NCBI RefSeq assembly: GCF_900102515.1 | Contig: NZ_FMVS01000005.1 | Location: 124,001 to 188,000 of the forward strand | DNA from: Butyrivibrio sp. INlla14 | GTDB lineage: Bacteria > Bacillota > Clostridia > Lachnospirales > Lachnospiraceae | DNA: 64,000 nucleotides | Direction: 5' to 3' | Shown here: positions 23,401-32,134 of the stretch, in pieces | How positions within the stretch are numbered: the first letter of the stretch is position 1 | Layout: every line of letters begins with the position of its first letter | Notes under the pieces: generated by a model | The model's input: the letters and a program-made list of their open reading frames with translations, nothing else | What the model was told of the DNA's origin: nothing | Databases searched by the model: none | Position numbers and translations under genes: made by a program

Positions 23401-26400
23401 AATACCCACTCGCGCTCACCTTCTTCTGTGATATTCACAGAAAGAGTAGCTGCTTTTGAAACATCATCGCCTCGATTTGCTGCAAGTGAAATTTCATAAG
23501 TATGGCCTACATTCAACTTTGTAAATGTATAAGAATATTCTGTTGTATCATTATCAACTGCTGCCTCTGGAGTAACAGTTGCCTTGTCCAAAGATGCAGA
23601 GTCTGTCTTATCTGTAGCAAGAAGTGAATAAGATGTTGCTTCTGGAACTGAATAGAACTTAACTACAACTGTTCCATTTCCCTTATTTACTGCATTTTTA
23701 AATGCTGGTGTTGCAAGAGGAAGAACAAATGAGAAAGCCTCTGTCATTGCTGATTTCTTAACCTCTTCTTCATCATCTCTTGAAAGAGAAGCCATAAATG
23801 TATATTCTCCTGTCTTTGTTGGTGCAAAGCTCTTTGTGCAGGATTCTCCTTCTGCAAGTGAATTAGCAGAAGAAATCTCATTGCCCTCTGCATCAAACAT
23901 TGTGACAACAAGCTTGTCACCACCATCAAATCCAACTGCACCCTGTACAGTAACATCGATTTTGCCAGCATCAGAAGAGTTAAGTTTAACTTCTGAAACA
24001 ACTGGTGCTGCAACACTGCTCCAGTCAGCTCTTTCTTCTACAACAGCTGCTGCTCCGTCTGTAACCTCAGCTTTGAAGAAGTAGTTTGATCCGCCTGAAG
24101 GAATAAGATAGTAAGTTCCAGCCTTTTCAAGTTCAAAGCTTGAGATTATAACATCATTCTTCTTGCAGCCTTGGCCAGAGTTTGAAACCTCTGTTCCAGA
24201 AGCATCAAGAATTGCCATAGGACGATTATCACCGCCACATACCCACCAAACTTTTACTGCAGCGTTATCGCTTGATGTAGTAAACTTGATCGCATTCTTT
24301 TCGGTAGAACCTGCTCCACCCCAGTTGATCCTGACTCCTGATGAATAGCCATCATCCCAGGTCTTGCTGCTGGTATCTACCTTAGTCTTTGCTGAATAGA
24401 TAATTGTAAAGAAGTCATCTGTTCCAGCCTTTTCTGCTTCTCCATCAGCCTTTGCTCCAGCTGCGAATGTTGCCATCTGCGCTGTCTCAAGCACATATGT
24501 TACAGGCTCTGCTACAACATCCTCAGTTACTACAACCTTGAAGATGTAGTTATTGTTTACGCTGTTACCAAGGAAGTAAGTTCCAGCCTCCTCAACTCTG
24601 AGAGTTGAAATATATGGTGAATTCTTGGTCCATGTTCCCTGTGTAGTAGCAACTGCTGCTCCAGTCTTGTCAAGAACAGTGATCTGACGGCTGTCATCTC
24701 CGCCCTGTGCCCACCATACCTTAATGGTTGCTGCGTTCTGTGTTGTAAACTTGATCGCATTCTTCTCTGTAGAAGCAACGCCACCAAAGTTTACTCTCTG
24801 AGCAGATGTATAATCATCTTCCCATGTCTTGCTGCTTGTATCTACCTTTGACTTAGCACTGTAAATAAGTGTGAAGTAATCCTCTGTGCCAGCCTTCTGT
24901 GTATCTCCATCAGCCTTTGCTCCAGCTGCAAATGGCTCAAGTGAACTTGATTCAAATACAAACTCTGTAGTCTGAGAAACTGGTCCTTCAGAAGGAGTTG
25001 GTGCTACAGGCTCATCCTGTGAGCTTCCATCCGGGAATGTGATTGACATATCCTTGCCGTTTGCTGTAAATGGATCCCAGTCTCCAAGGAAAGCTGCTAC
25101 TGAAATAGCTGTTCCGTCCGCAAGAACTGCTGTCTGTGGCTGCTGTACCCATGTCACACGATTTGCACTGTTGTTCTCACCAGAAACTTCATAGGTGCCA
25201 TACTCAACGTTTCTTGCTGACTCTCCACTAAGAGATGTGTTCCAGCCTGCAGGCTGGATAAGTGAAGTCTTGGCATTTTCATCATAGGCTCCATCCTTCC
25301 AGTTTGTAGCCTCAACAACTGTATCAAAGAATACTACCTCTGATGTATTTGCCTTCCAAGGTCTTCCAAACTGACCTGGCTTGGATACATACTTGGATGC
25401 TGTATCTACACCTGGTGTTGTGCTCTTAACTGTGCAGTTATACATAAGATATCCGCGCTGAGCACTTGATGCCTGCTGTGCAGCTGTAATGTAAGCCACA
25501 TCATTCTTGTCTTCACTTGTGTTAAGAACAAGATCACACTTTGCAAATACCGCTGTCATTCCGCCAAAAATATAATCTGTTCCGCCATATACTGCGCAGT
25601 TATAGAAAGCTGCGGTAGCATTGTCTGCACCATAAAGAGTATCCTGACGGCCGATAAAACGGCAGTTTTCAAAATAAGTTTCTGTAGCTGACTTTGTAAG
25701 TGCCAGCGCTGCTGCTCTTTCTACATATTTTTTATCCTGAACAGTTGTATCAAAAGCTTTCATAGAAGCTCTTTTTACAGTTCCCTCTTTTGCACCAGAC
25801 TGAGGAACGATTACATCCTCTGCTGCCTTCTCAGACATATACTGGTTAAAAGAGTTCTCGAAGATAATGTTCTTTGCTTCAAACCCTGCAGCATTAACTA
25901 CTACTGATGCATTCCAGTATGTAGCAGTACCTGAACCAGGATTGATAACCTCTGTGTAGCCATTAGCCTTATTAGCTGCAAGAGCCTCTGCATCATACTT
26001 GTAAGAACTATTCATGCTGTAGTATGTGTAGCCATGGCCATAGTACCAAGTCACACGAACTGCATTCTCATCGATACCCACACCAGAATTTGTCAGTGCA
26101 TTTGATGGAGAATTGCTTGCATTTTCAAGAGTTACATTAGGAACATCAATAACAAGCATCTCTTCATAGTTGCCTGGCTGAACCTTAATTGTTACTCGCT
26201 CGCCATCTTTTCTGTCCATGAGACGAACTGCAGCAAGTGCATCGCCGATAGTCTTATACTCTTTATCTGCGCCAACTGTAAGTTCAGACTTGTACTCGGT
26301 CTGATATACAGCAGCTATTTTGGTCAGATAAGATGAGCCCAGAACTGTGATGTCCACATATCCTGCTCCACCCTTATAGTCATAGGTATATGTCTCATTA

Positions 26401-28412
26401 CTTGAAGTTGTTCCAGTCTTTACACCAACTGATGCTTCGTTCTCATTTTCAAAGTAGTAGGAGTACTGATAATTTCCAGTTACCTGAATCTGGCAATCTC
26501 CCTTTACAGGAACGGAAATTGTGCCAGCTCCACTATACAGATACACACCGTTATGAGATCTTCCGTTTGTCCATGAAAGACCGTTATAAGTTCCTTCAGT
26601 AGCATTTGCAAACTTAGAAACAAAAGAAGCATCTGCGAAATCCCACTCTGTTATATCAGAAGAGAAGGCAATTTCCTTGCTAACAGCTGCGCCGTCTACT
26701 ACAAGGTCGCTTGTGAGCTTCTGTACATATGCGCCTGAGTTTGAAACCTCAACCTTGTACTGACCATTTCTAAGAGCTATACCCTCTGTGCCAGTAAACT
26801 CATATACATATCCGTCTTTAGCAAAATCATTTTCAGTATCCAGTCTTGTGAATGTGAAAACTGCCTCTGAAAGATCTGCCTTAGTAGCCCCTGATGGAAC
26901 AATTGTCACATCATATACAGGCTTCGCCTCAAGCTCTATTGCAGCCTCTTTGTCACTTTCTGCAGTAAGCTTTGTTGTAAGAAGGTCGTAGTTCTCGACA
27001 AAAGCTGCGCCTTCTTTATCTTCTACAGATACTGCGTACTCAACATTCTTCTGAAGTCTTACCTGGTACTCGATAGCATCCTCTGCCAGAGAAAGCTTGA
27101 TCTGTGGAACATATACAGAGTTTTCATCCTGTGGAGCAAAAGAAAAGTCTGCTGCCGCAGCAAATTCTGCAAGATCATCCTCGTCAATACCTGTAATCTT
27201 ACCAGTTACATCAACCAGTGAGATTCCCTCCACTGTTATATCTTTCTGTGTATCTTCACTTATATTGACAGTTTTATCAGAAGTAATAACGTATTCATCT
27301 GCGCCCTCAAGGCTGAGCTCATAGTCAAAGCCCTGTGCAAGCCTGGCTGTATATTTGCCATCAGCAACTGTTGCCTTAACAACATTGCCATTAGCCTTGT
27401 TTGTAAATACGATGTCAAAAGAGCCTGTGCCTTCAAATCCTTCTACTCCGCCAGTAAGATCTGAATACTTGGCATGCTCTCTAAGTACTCTGGCAAGTAC
27501 CAGCTTCTCACTTGCTGAAAAAAGCTTGTACTGTGCTGTATTTGCTGGATAGAAGACCATCTTTGTTACTGTACTTCCACCATTTTTATGAACAAAAAAG
27601 GCATCATCTGAAGCATCTTCCACGTTTCTAAAATGGACTTCAGAATCTGTTCCATTACTTGCTACATACGCTGTGATAATGTCGTCTGCCTGACATTCAA
27701 GAGCTACATAAACAGCATCTGTTGCTCCTTTATTGGAATATATATATCCGGAATACACATTTCCATCACTATCCTTGAGAGACTTCTCATCAAAGTGAGT
27801 AAGTGCAAGATTAGTAGTTCTAAGTCTGTGAGTTGTAGAATATCCGCCATCCTCAAAAACAAAGTCTCCATTATCAACTGAGAAAGATGCGATATTTACA
27901 CCCTTTGTTCCAGCCTCTACTGAGTAAAAGCTGTTGATTGTAGCAACATCCAGTCTGTTGTTGTAGTTGCTTCCAAGATCCTCGGCTCCAAAATCCCAAA
28001 CATCAGTCTTGGATTCGTCAAAGTTCCTGTCTGTGGTAGTGCTCTCAGATTCTGAAGTTTCAAGCTTTTTAGCTGATTTTTCTTCATCTGACTTTTCGTC
28101 TGTCTCTTCTGCTTCCTTGCTGTCATCAAGTGCAGCTGAATCTGAAGAAGCATCTGAAACCTCAGATGAGTTCACTGAAGTTCCTTCATCGCTCTCATCT
28201 AAAGAGCTCTCTGTTGAAGCAGCCTTTGCCCCATCACTGCTCTTTTCAGAAGAAGCACTTGTTTCATAAGTTGCTTCCTTCTCTTCATCCGTCTCAGCAT
28301 ATGCAACACTTCCAGGTGCAATGCCCGAGAAAGATGAAAGCCCCGTAGCCGCCGCCAATGCTGACGCAATGACTTTGGCACTTACCTTGTGCCATTTCGT
28401 CTTTCTGATCAT
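20490..28412 (-). CDS. Giant secreted pectin methylesterase / pectate lyase (CE8-PL9) with wall-binding repeats
   Basis: A 2640-residue exoenzyme. It has a signal peptide (1-38, ending AYAE) and a Ser/Glu/Asp linker (40-130). The pectinesterase domain (~705-1110) has QDTLYG (~922), TDYIFGG (~943) and FGRPW, so both catalytic Asp and the Arg are present. Two tandem copies of a ~140-residue beta domain (~1155-1450), fibronectin-like segments, and a concanavalin-like domain (~1665-1920) follow. A PL9-type right-handed beta-helix (~2055-2405) shows DADGFAAKL and NADDGWDLFAK. The C-terminus has tyrosine-rich cell-wall-binding repeats (~2495-2640), e.g. YYFDENYHQVK. Demethylation followed by beta-elimination on one chain is expected at the cell surface. 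Confidence 0.92.
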   Translation of the reverse strand: MIRKTKWHKVSAKVIASALAAATGLSSFSGIAPGSVAYAETDEEKEATYETSASSEKSSDGAKAASTESSLDESDEGTSVNSSEVSDASSDSAALDDSKEAEETDEKSDEEKSAKKLETSESESTTTDRNFDESKTDVWDFGAEDLGSNYNNRLDVATINSFYSVEAGTKGVNIASFSVDNGDFVFEDGGYSTTHRLRTTNLALTHFDEKSLKDSDGNVYSGYIYSNKGATDAVYVALECQADDIITAYVASNGTDSEVHFRNVEDASDDAFFVHKNGGSTVTKMVFYPANTAQYKLFSASEKLVLARVLREHAKYSDLTGGVEGFEGTGSFDIVFTNKANGNVVKATVADGKYTARLAQGFDYELSLEGADEYVITSDKTVNISEDTQKDITVEGISLVDVTGKITGIDEDDLAEFAAAADFSFAPQDENSVYVPQIKLSLAEDAIEYQVRLQKNVEYAVSVEDKEGAAFVENYDLLTTKLTAESDKEAAIELEAKPVYDVTIVPSGATKADLSEAVFTFTRLDTENDFAKDGYVYEFTGTEGIALRNGQYKVEVSNSGAYVQKLTSDLVVDGAAVSKEIAFSSDITEWDFADASFVSKFANATEGTYNGLSWTNGRSHNGVYLYSGAGTISVPVKGDCQIQVTGNYQYSYYFENENEASVGVKTGTTSSNETYTYDYKGGAGYVDITVLGSSYLTKIAAVYQTEYKSELTVGADKEYKTIGDALAAVRLMDRKDGERVTIKVQPGNYEEMLVIDVPNVTLENASNSPSNALTNSGVGIDENAVRVTWYYGHGYTYYSMNSSYKYDAEALAANKANGYTEVINPGSGTATYWNASVVVNAAGFEAKNIIFENSFNQYMSEKAAEDVIVPQSGAKEGTVKRASMKAFDTTVQDKKYVERAAALALTKSATETYFENCRFIGRQDTLYGADNATAAFYNCAVYGGTDYIFGGMTAVFAKCDLVLNTSEDKNDVAYITAAQQASSAQRGYLMYNCTVKSTTPGVDTASKYVSKPGQFGRPWKANTSEVVFFDTVVEATNWKDGAYDENAKTSLIQPAGWNTSLSGESARNVEYGTYEVSGENNSANRVTWVQQPQTAVLADGTAISVAAFLGDWDPFTANGKDMSITFPDGSSQDEPVAPTPSEGPVSQTTEFVFESSSLEPFAAGAKADGDTQKAGTEDYFTLIYSAKSKVDTSSKTWEDDYTSAQRVNFGGVASTEKNAIKFTTQNAATIKVWWAQGGDDSRQITVLDKTGAAVATTQGTWTKNSPYISTLRVEEAGTYFLGNSVNNNYIFKVVVTEDVVAEPVTYVLETAQMATFAAGAKADGEAEKAGTDDFFTIIYSAKTKVDTSSKTWDDGYSSGVRINWGGAGSTEKNAIKFTTSSDNAAVKVWWVCGGDNRPMAILDASGTEVSNSGQGCKKNDVIISSFELEKAGTYYLIPSGGSNYFFKAEVTDGAAAVVEERADWSSVAAPVVSEVKLNSSDAGKIDVTVQGAVGFDGGDKLVVTMFDAEGNEISSANSLAEGESCTKSFAPTKTGEYTFMASLSRDDEEEVKKSAMTEAFSFVLPLATPAFKNAVNKGNGTVVVKFYSVPEATSYSLLATDKTDSASLDKATVTPEAAVDNDTTEYSYTFTKLNVGHTYEISLAANRGDDVSKAATLSVNITEEGEREWVFAAFGSGVSKGSHTGYSVNDDGSVTVWNTGNKGKIVPASTDGLAFYYTPVPAGKNFTLTATATIDTWAFTNGQEGFGLMAADRVGVNGNSATFWNNSYMASGTKVEYYYDADKQDSTEDVTPDKITMKLGLGAQEKVGVTTENLPLLEAGDTATVNEAFSSHMYPLEISCGPQGTGTYNLFAKETSGTVKGTVENPITTVTLRIQKNNTGFFVSYLDENGNVLRTKKFYDTEALSAIDSDNIYVGFFASRTFKATFSNIELTVIDPSEDAPAEEKPVTYVAPNYQIVSATYSNTAKYELQYSGNADGILTVKDASGKALIDAQEVKTGVVTSVVTKLTKGDNAFTVTFTPNADFLPDNDDHKRLSSYETAEFEHVVRYATINDDEKIYVTPAGKADAQGTEADPVDIYTAVKYVQPGQTIVVAAGTYSLKSTVKVERGIDGTPSKPITLVADGGRAVFDFNNVCAGFIFAGDYWYVKGIDCTKSGNSLKGIQVSGSHITLEDIRAYENGNTGIQISRYLATDARDEWPSYDLILNCTSYSNADAGYEDADGFAAKLTCGDGIVFDGCISYNNADDGWDLFAKVESGPIGQVTIKNCVAFANGYGVDGKDEGNGNGFKMGGSSISGPHKLINSVAWGNKAKGIDSNSGPDIQVFNSMSFNNGSNNVALYTNDTANTNYYVDGVLSYRTTGTGTNENIKAKGTQDKNNIYGKLNFFWNDGESANSEGLKVSDDWFVSLEAPYANASEPYAVAASLRTSDGRISLGDFLKLTDTGVSALAAAGIDAGDVVACLNGSYEAVKDERDIDGSSEDAAGDVEEEEPVEPEIKGNFVTKWGKTTFVTEDGQTLTGLNKINGNLYFFKANGSMVKSDYVTVDEYTYYMNAEGEAVTGFMTKWSNKYYFDENYHQVKNSFFDVDGHTYYAKANGGIVRQDWITVGDNKYYAKGDYTLAKNETITKWGKKYTFDENGILVK
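24070..24935 (-). repeat. Tandem domain duplication inside the pectinase
   Basis: Two adjacent segments (residues ~1159-1294 and ~1315-1447) repeat the same order: FAAGAKADG, a Gly-Thr-Asp/Glu-Asp turn, IYSAK.KVDTSSKTW, and STEKNAIKFTT. Close similarity points to a fairly recent duplication of a carbohydrate-binding-like module. Confidence 0.8.
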
Positions 28413-28757
28413 ATTTTTCCTCCCAACAAAACGTAAGTTTACACTTTTTTAATAATGTAACCGCTTACATTCCTATATGAAATGTGACTTAATCTTAGCA
28501 TATTCACATTGACGAAAACAAGAGAGAAACGTAAGTTTATTTCATTTATATTGCTTAAAAGTAAACAAAGTTTCATGGGCGGTTTTTGTGTATATTGCAC
28601 TAACGCATCTCCTTTTCTCCCCTTTTCAAAAAAGTCATTTTTCCTTACAAATAAATGTATGCGGTTTCATGGAAATAAAAAGAATTGTCAGATAACAGAA
28701 AAATATTAAAAAAGAATAAAAAAAAGAGCACCCAGATCAATAATCTGAATGCTCAAG
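28413..28757 (-). promoter_or_regulatory. Leader and promoter region of the pectinase with LacI/CcpA-type operator
   Basis: A 345-nt gap with no credible gene. AATGTAACCGCTTACATT at 28454-28471 is a perfect palindrome around a CG centre and fits a cre consensus. AACGTAAGTTTA is repeated directly at 28430-28441 and 28528-28539. A weak promoter may lie at 28492-28520. The region nearest the tRNA holds that tRNA's terminator. Confidence 0.7.
28722..28755 (-). terminator. Terminator of tRNA-Arg (ACG)
   Basis: Downstream of the tRNA on the minus strand: GAGCA...CAGAT / ATCTG...TGCTC hairpin followed by eight T. Confidence 0.8.
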
Positions 28758-28831
28758 TGTGCGTGACAGGATTCGAACCCACGACCTTCTGGTCCGTAGC
28801 CAGACGCTCTATCCAGCTGAGCTACACGCAC
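28758..28831 (-). tRNA. tRNA-Arg (ACG)
   Basis: Acceptor GTGCGTG / CACGCAC, anticodon stem TCTGG / CCAGA, loop CTACGGA (anticodon ACG, read as inosine after modification), T-loop TTCGAAT. A single-gene unit with its own promoter and terminator. Confidence 0.94.
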
Positions 28832-28854
28832 ATGTCGCTTTAGCAACAAAATAT

Positions 28855-28883
28855 ATTATATGCACGAGCAGTTTCTTTGTCAA
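28855..28883 (-). promoter_or_regulatory. Promoter of tRNA-Arg (ACG)
   Basis: TTGACA (28878-28883) and TATAAT (28855-28860), spacer 17 nt, perfect sigma-A boxes about 24 nt before the tRNA. Confidence 0.87.
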
Positions 28884-28891
28884 CATATTTT

Positions 28892-30007
28892 TTAATTTTC
28901 TGCATTTTCTGCAGCCTTAGTCTCAGCCACAAGTCTTTCAAGGTCTGGCCTTGCAAATTCAAAGCATGCCAGGATCTTAGGTGAGAACACGCCGCACTCA
29001 CCATTTTTTATCATCTCAAAAGCCCTGTCTACAGGATAAGCAGATTTGTATACTCTGTCGCTGACAAGAGCATCATAAGCGTCAGAAATAGCTGTAAGCT
29101 GTGCAGCGATAGAATTTTCATCTCCCTTTAAGCCATCGGGATAGCCTCCGCCATCGTATCTTTCATGATGATGCCTACATATATCAAGACATATTTCAAA
29201 GTATTCCTTGTCCTGAACATCCCTTAGGCTCTCAATGACTTCGCTTCCCCTTGTTGTATGGGACTTCATAACCTCAAACTCTTCGCTTGTGAGGCGCCCC
29301 GGCTTTAAGAGAATAGAATCCGGCACAGATATCTTTCCAATATCATGCATTGCTGAAGCCTGGGTTATAACATCGATAAGATGTGGGTTCAGCCCAAGCT
29401 CAGGGTAATTGTTCATGGCTGTAAGAGCAAGTGTACGTACAAAACCTTTTATCCTCTTGAGATGATAAATGGTCTCCATACTTCTAAACTCAACGATTGT
29501 AGCAATAGTATCGATAACTCTTTCGTTACTGTTTTTAAGCCTCTCCTCCTGCTTTTTAAGGTATGCAAACTGTTTCTTTAATACCCTTGTCTGATCATCA
29601 ACCTGGACTTCAAGGTTGTTCTTGCTGTCAAAAAGCTCCACAGTACGAGAAACTCTTTTATCTACAATAACAGGATCAAAAGGCTTATGTATTACATCAG
29701 CCGCCCCCTTCTGATAGCTGGTACGCTCCGCTTCTGTGGAGGTATCAGCTGTTATCATCAGAACAGGGATTGAATCATTCAGGTTATCCTTTTTACGCAT
29801 AGCCTCAAGGACCTCATAGCCGTCCATTTCTGGCATGACGATATCAAGAAGAATAGCCGCAAGCTTTTCTTCATTCTCTTCAATCATCTTCATAGCTTCG
29901 ATACCGTTGCCCGCTTCAAGGATGTTATATTGTTCCTTGAAAATCTCGCCAAGAATTCCTCTGTTGATCTCATTGTCATCAACTACAAGAATCGAACGAT
30001 CTGCCAT
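28892..30007 (-). CDS. Response regulator with HD-GYP domain
   Basis: A 371-residue protein. The receiver domain (1-125) has VVDDNEINRG, the phospho-acceptor Asp in AAILLDIVMPEMDGYE, and a late Lys in VIHKPFDP. A short linker coil (130-165) leads to HD-GYP (180-355) with MHDIGKISVPDSILLKPGRL and HHERYDGGGYPDGLKG. These retain the HD metal site; GYP reads as GYP in GGGYPDG. The expected activity is cyclic-di-GMP phosphodiesterase controlled by phosphorylation. No histidine kinase is adjacent, so it is an orphan regulator. Confidence 0.93.
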   Translation of the reverse strand: MADRSILVVDDNEINRGILGEIFKEQYNILEAGNGIEAMKMIEENEEKLAAILLDIVMPEMDGYEVLEAMRKKDNLNDSIPVLMITADTSTEAERTSYQKGAADVIHKPFDPVIVDKRVSRTVELFDSKNNLEVQVDDQTRVLKKQFAYLKKQEERLKNSNERVIDTIATIVEFRSMETIYHLKRIKGFVRTLALTAMNNYPELGLNPHLIDVITQASAMHDIGKISVPDSILLKPGRLTSEEFEVMKSHTTRGSEVIESLRDVQDKEYFEICLDICRHHHERYDGGGYPDGLKGDENSIAAQLTAISDAYDALVSDRVYKSAYPVDRAFEMIKNGECGVFSPKILACFEFARPDLERLVAETKAAENAEN

Positions 30008-30040
30008 GTGATCCTCCTGTCTATAGTCAATCAGGCCCTA

Positions 30041-31222
30041 TTATCTCTCAACAATAGCTGCGCAGCCCATTCCGCCGCCAACACAAAGAGTAGCAAGTCC
30101 CTTATGAACATCTCTTCTCTGCATTTCGTACAAAAGAGATACAAGGATTCTGTTTCCTGAGCATCCTACAGGATGTCCAAGTGCAATAGCACCACCATTT
30201 ACATTGAGTACATCATTACTAAATCCAAGGTCATGCTGAACAGCTACTGACTGAGCTGCAAAAGCCTCGTTAGCCTCGATAAGATCAAAGTCACCTATTG
30301 TATATCCAGCCTTCTTCATAACCTTCTGAGTTGCTGCTACAGGGCCAATACCCATAATGCTAGGTTCTACGCCTGCAAGTTCACCTGCAATCCAGGTTCC
30401 AAGTGGCTTTACACCAAGTTCTTTTGCCTTTTCTTCGCTCATAACTATGATTGCAGAAGCTGCATCGTTAATTCCTGAAGAGTTTGCAGCAGTTACAACG
30501 CCGCCATCCTTCTTAAATGCAGGCTTAAGTCCGGAAATACTCTCAACAGTAACTCCCTTTCTAGGGCCTTCATCTGTATCAAAGATAATTGTTTCTTTCT
30601 TTTTCTTGATCTCTACAGGGACGATTTCTTCCTTAAACTTACCTGCAGCAATAGCTGCCTCAGCTTTATTCTGTGACCAGGCAGCAAACTCATCAAGCTG
30701 CTGTCTTGTAAGATGCCACTGTTCAGCAATGTTCTCAGCTGTGATACCCATATGATATCCGCCAAAAGCATCAGTAAGCGCATCCTTTATCATTGCATCC
30801 TGAAGTTCTCCAGAACCCATTCTGTATCCGTAACGGCCCTGCTGCATAAGGTATGGAGCCATTGACATATTCTCCATTCCACCAGCAACGATTATATCTG
30901 CGTCTCCCATACCAATGAGCTTGGCTGCAAGGTTTACGCAGTGAAGACCTGATCCGCACAGAACATTTATTGTTGTAGCAGGTACTTCTACCGGAATACC
31001 AGCATTGATTGCTGACTGTCTTGCCGGGTTCTGTCCAAGTCCTGCCTGGATAACGCATCCCATATAAACTTCGTCAACCTGCTCAGGCTTAACTCCCGCA
31101 CGCTTAAGAGCTTCTTTTATTACAATTGCTCCAAGTGCTGGTGCTGGTGTGGTTGATAAAGTTCCACCCATTGTACCAATCGCTGTTCTACATGCTCCCG
31201 CTAAAACTACTTTTCTTGCCAT
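30041..31222 (-). CDS. Acetyl-CoA acetyltransferase (second thiolase)
   Basis: A 393-residue thiolase, condensing two acetyl-CoA to acetoacetyl-CoA. The nucleophile Cys lies in [17 protein letters not shown]; the others are [29 protein letters not shown] and the C-terminal [13 protein letters not shown]. It is closely related to the thiolase at 40921, but sits alone with its own promoter, so it may serve a different flux state. Downstream lies the HD-GYP gene after 33 nt, possibly cotranscribed. Confidence 0.94.
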   Translation of the reverse strand: MARKVVLAGACRTAIGTMGGTLSTTPAPALGAIVIKEALKRAGVKPEQVDEVYMGCVIQAGLGQNPARQSAINAGIPVEVPATTINVLCGSGLHCVNLAAKLIGMGDADIIVAGGMENMSMAPYLMQQGRYGYRMGSGELQDAMIKDALTDAFGGYHMGITAENIAEQWHLTRQQLDEFAAWSQNKAEAAIAAGKFKEEIVPVEIKKKKETIIFDTDEGPRKGVTVESISGLKPAFKKDGGVVTAANSSGINDAASAIIVMSEEKAKELGVKPLGTWIAGELAGVEPSIMGIGPVAATQKVMKKAGYTIGDFDLIEANEAFAAQSVAVQHDLGFSNDVLNVNGGAIALGHPVGCSGNRILVSLLYEMQRRDVHKGLATLCVGGGMGCAAIVER

Positions 31223-31272
31223 AACTTTCCTCCGTCATTAACTAATGTTTTATGCTGCATATATCTAAAATC

Positions 31273-31291
31273 AATAACAATCACTGTTATC
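31273..31291. promoter_or_regulatory. Inverted repeat in leader of the second thiolase
   Basis: AATAACA and TGTTATC arms with a 5-nt centre lie 10-27 nt past the predicted start site, an operator-like position. Regulator unknown. Confidence 0.45.
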
Positions 31292-31306
31292 TGTGCATTA
31301 TTATTA

Positions 31307-31335
31307 ATTTTATCACTATATTGTTTATTTCTCAA
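31307..31335 (-). promoter_or_regulatory. Promoter of the second thiolase
   Basis: TTGAGA (31330-31335) and TAAAAT (31307-31312), spacer 17 nt, about 85 nt before the start codon. Confidence 0.6.
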
Positions 31336-31387
31336 CGAATCCCTTACAATCAATCCGCGAGTTTATGGTACTTTGAAGGTGCCTATA

Positions 31388-32131
31388 TCACTTCTGTAAT
31401 CTAAGCGGCAGTTCCAGACCGTGCTCTGTCAAAAGAGATTCATTTTGCAATATCTCAGTGCTCCTTCCATCAGCTATGATCCTACCCTCATCCAGTAAAA
31501 TCGTCCTCTCACAGGTATCCATGATAAAGTCCAGGTCATGTGAAGTGATGAGTTTTAGAGAATTAATCTCATTTATAATCCTGATAAGATTTTTCCTGTT
31601 CCTTGGATCAAGCGCTGCCTCAGGCTCATCCATGATTATGATATCCGGATTCATGGCAAGGATCGTGGCTATTGAAGCCAGTTTTTTCTCTCCTCCGGAT
31701 AGTTTATAGGTATGCTTTTTACTAAGGTCTGTAATGTGGACTTTCTCTAGAGCATCTACTACCCTTTTCTCAACCTCATCATCTGACAAGCCGTAGTTCT
31801 GAGGTCCAAAGGCCACATCGTCTTCAACTGTTGATAAAAAGAGCTGACTATCTGAGTCCTGAAACACGTATCCGATATGCTCTCTGACGTGATTTAAGTT
31901 TTTCTTGTCTACCGGATGTCCTGCTATCTCAAGAACCCCTTCATAATCAAGATAAAGTCCCACAAGAAGTTTCATCAGTGTGGACTTTCCAATGCCGTTA
32001 GCTCCGATTATACCTATACTCTCGCCATCATGAGCCATTAGATTTATATCACTTAGAACCGGTTCTTCTTTTTCATAAGCAAAGCTCAAATGTTCAATTT
32101 TAAGTATTTCTCCATGAATACCTGTATGCAT
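31388..32131 (-). CDS. cbiO: Cobalt ECF transporter ATPase CbiO
   Basis: A 247-residue ABC ATPase: Walker A IIGANGIGKSTLMKLLVG, Q-loop YVFQDSDSQLFLST, signature YKLSGGEKKLASIA, Walker B IIIMDEPEAALD and switch LITSHDLDF. The Gln-Asp-Ser-Asp-Ser Q-loop is typical of ECF-type ATPases. It powers cobalt import with CbiM and CbiQ. The gene lies 3 nt after cbiQ. Confidence 0.93.
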   Translation of the reverse strand: MHTGIHGEILKIEHLSFAYEKEEPVLSDINLMAHDGESIGIIGANGIGKSTLMKLLVGLYLDYEGVLEIAGHPVDKKNLNHVREHIGYVFQDSDSQLFLSTVEDDVAFGPQNYGLSDDEVEKRVVDALEKVHITDLSKKHTYKLSGGEKKLASIATILAMNPDIIIMDEPEAALDPRNRKNLIRIINEINSLKLITSHDLDFIMDTCERTILLDEGRIIADGRSTEILQNESLLTEHGLELPLRLQK

Positions 32132-32134
32132 TTC

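Noticed and set aside
20495-28381. Many ORFs of 60-110 residues on both strands of the pectinase gene
   Set aside because: They are shadow frames of a long, motif-confirmed coding region, without ribosome sites or recognisable folds.
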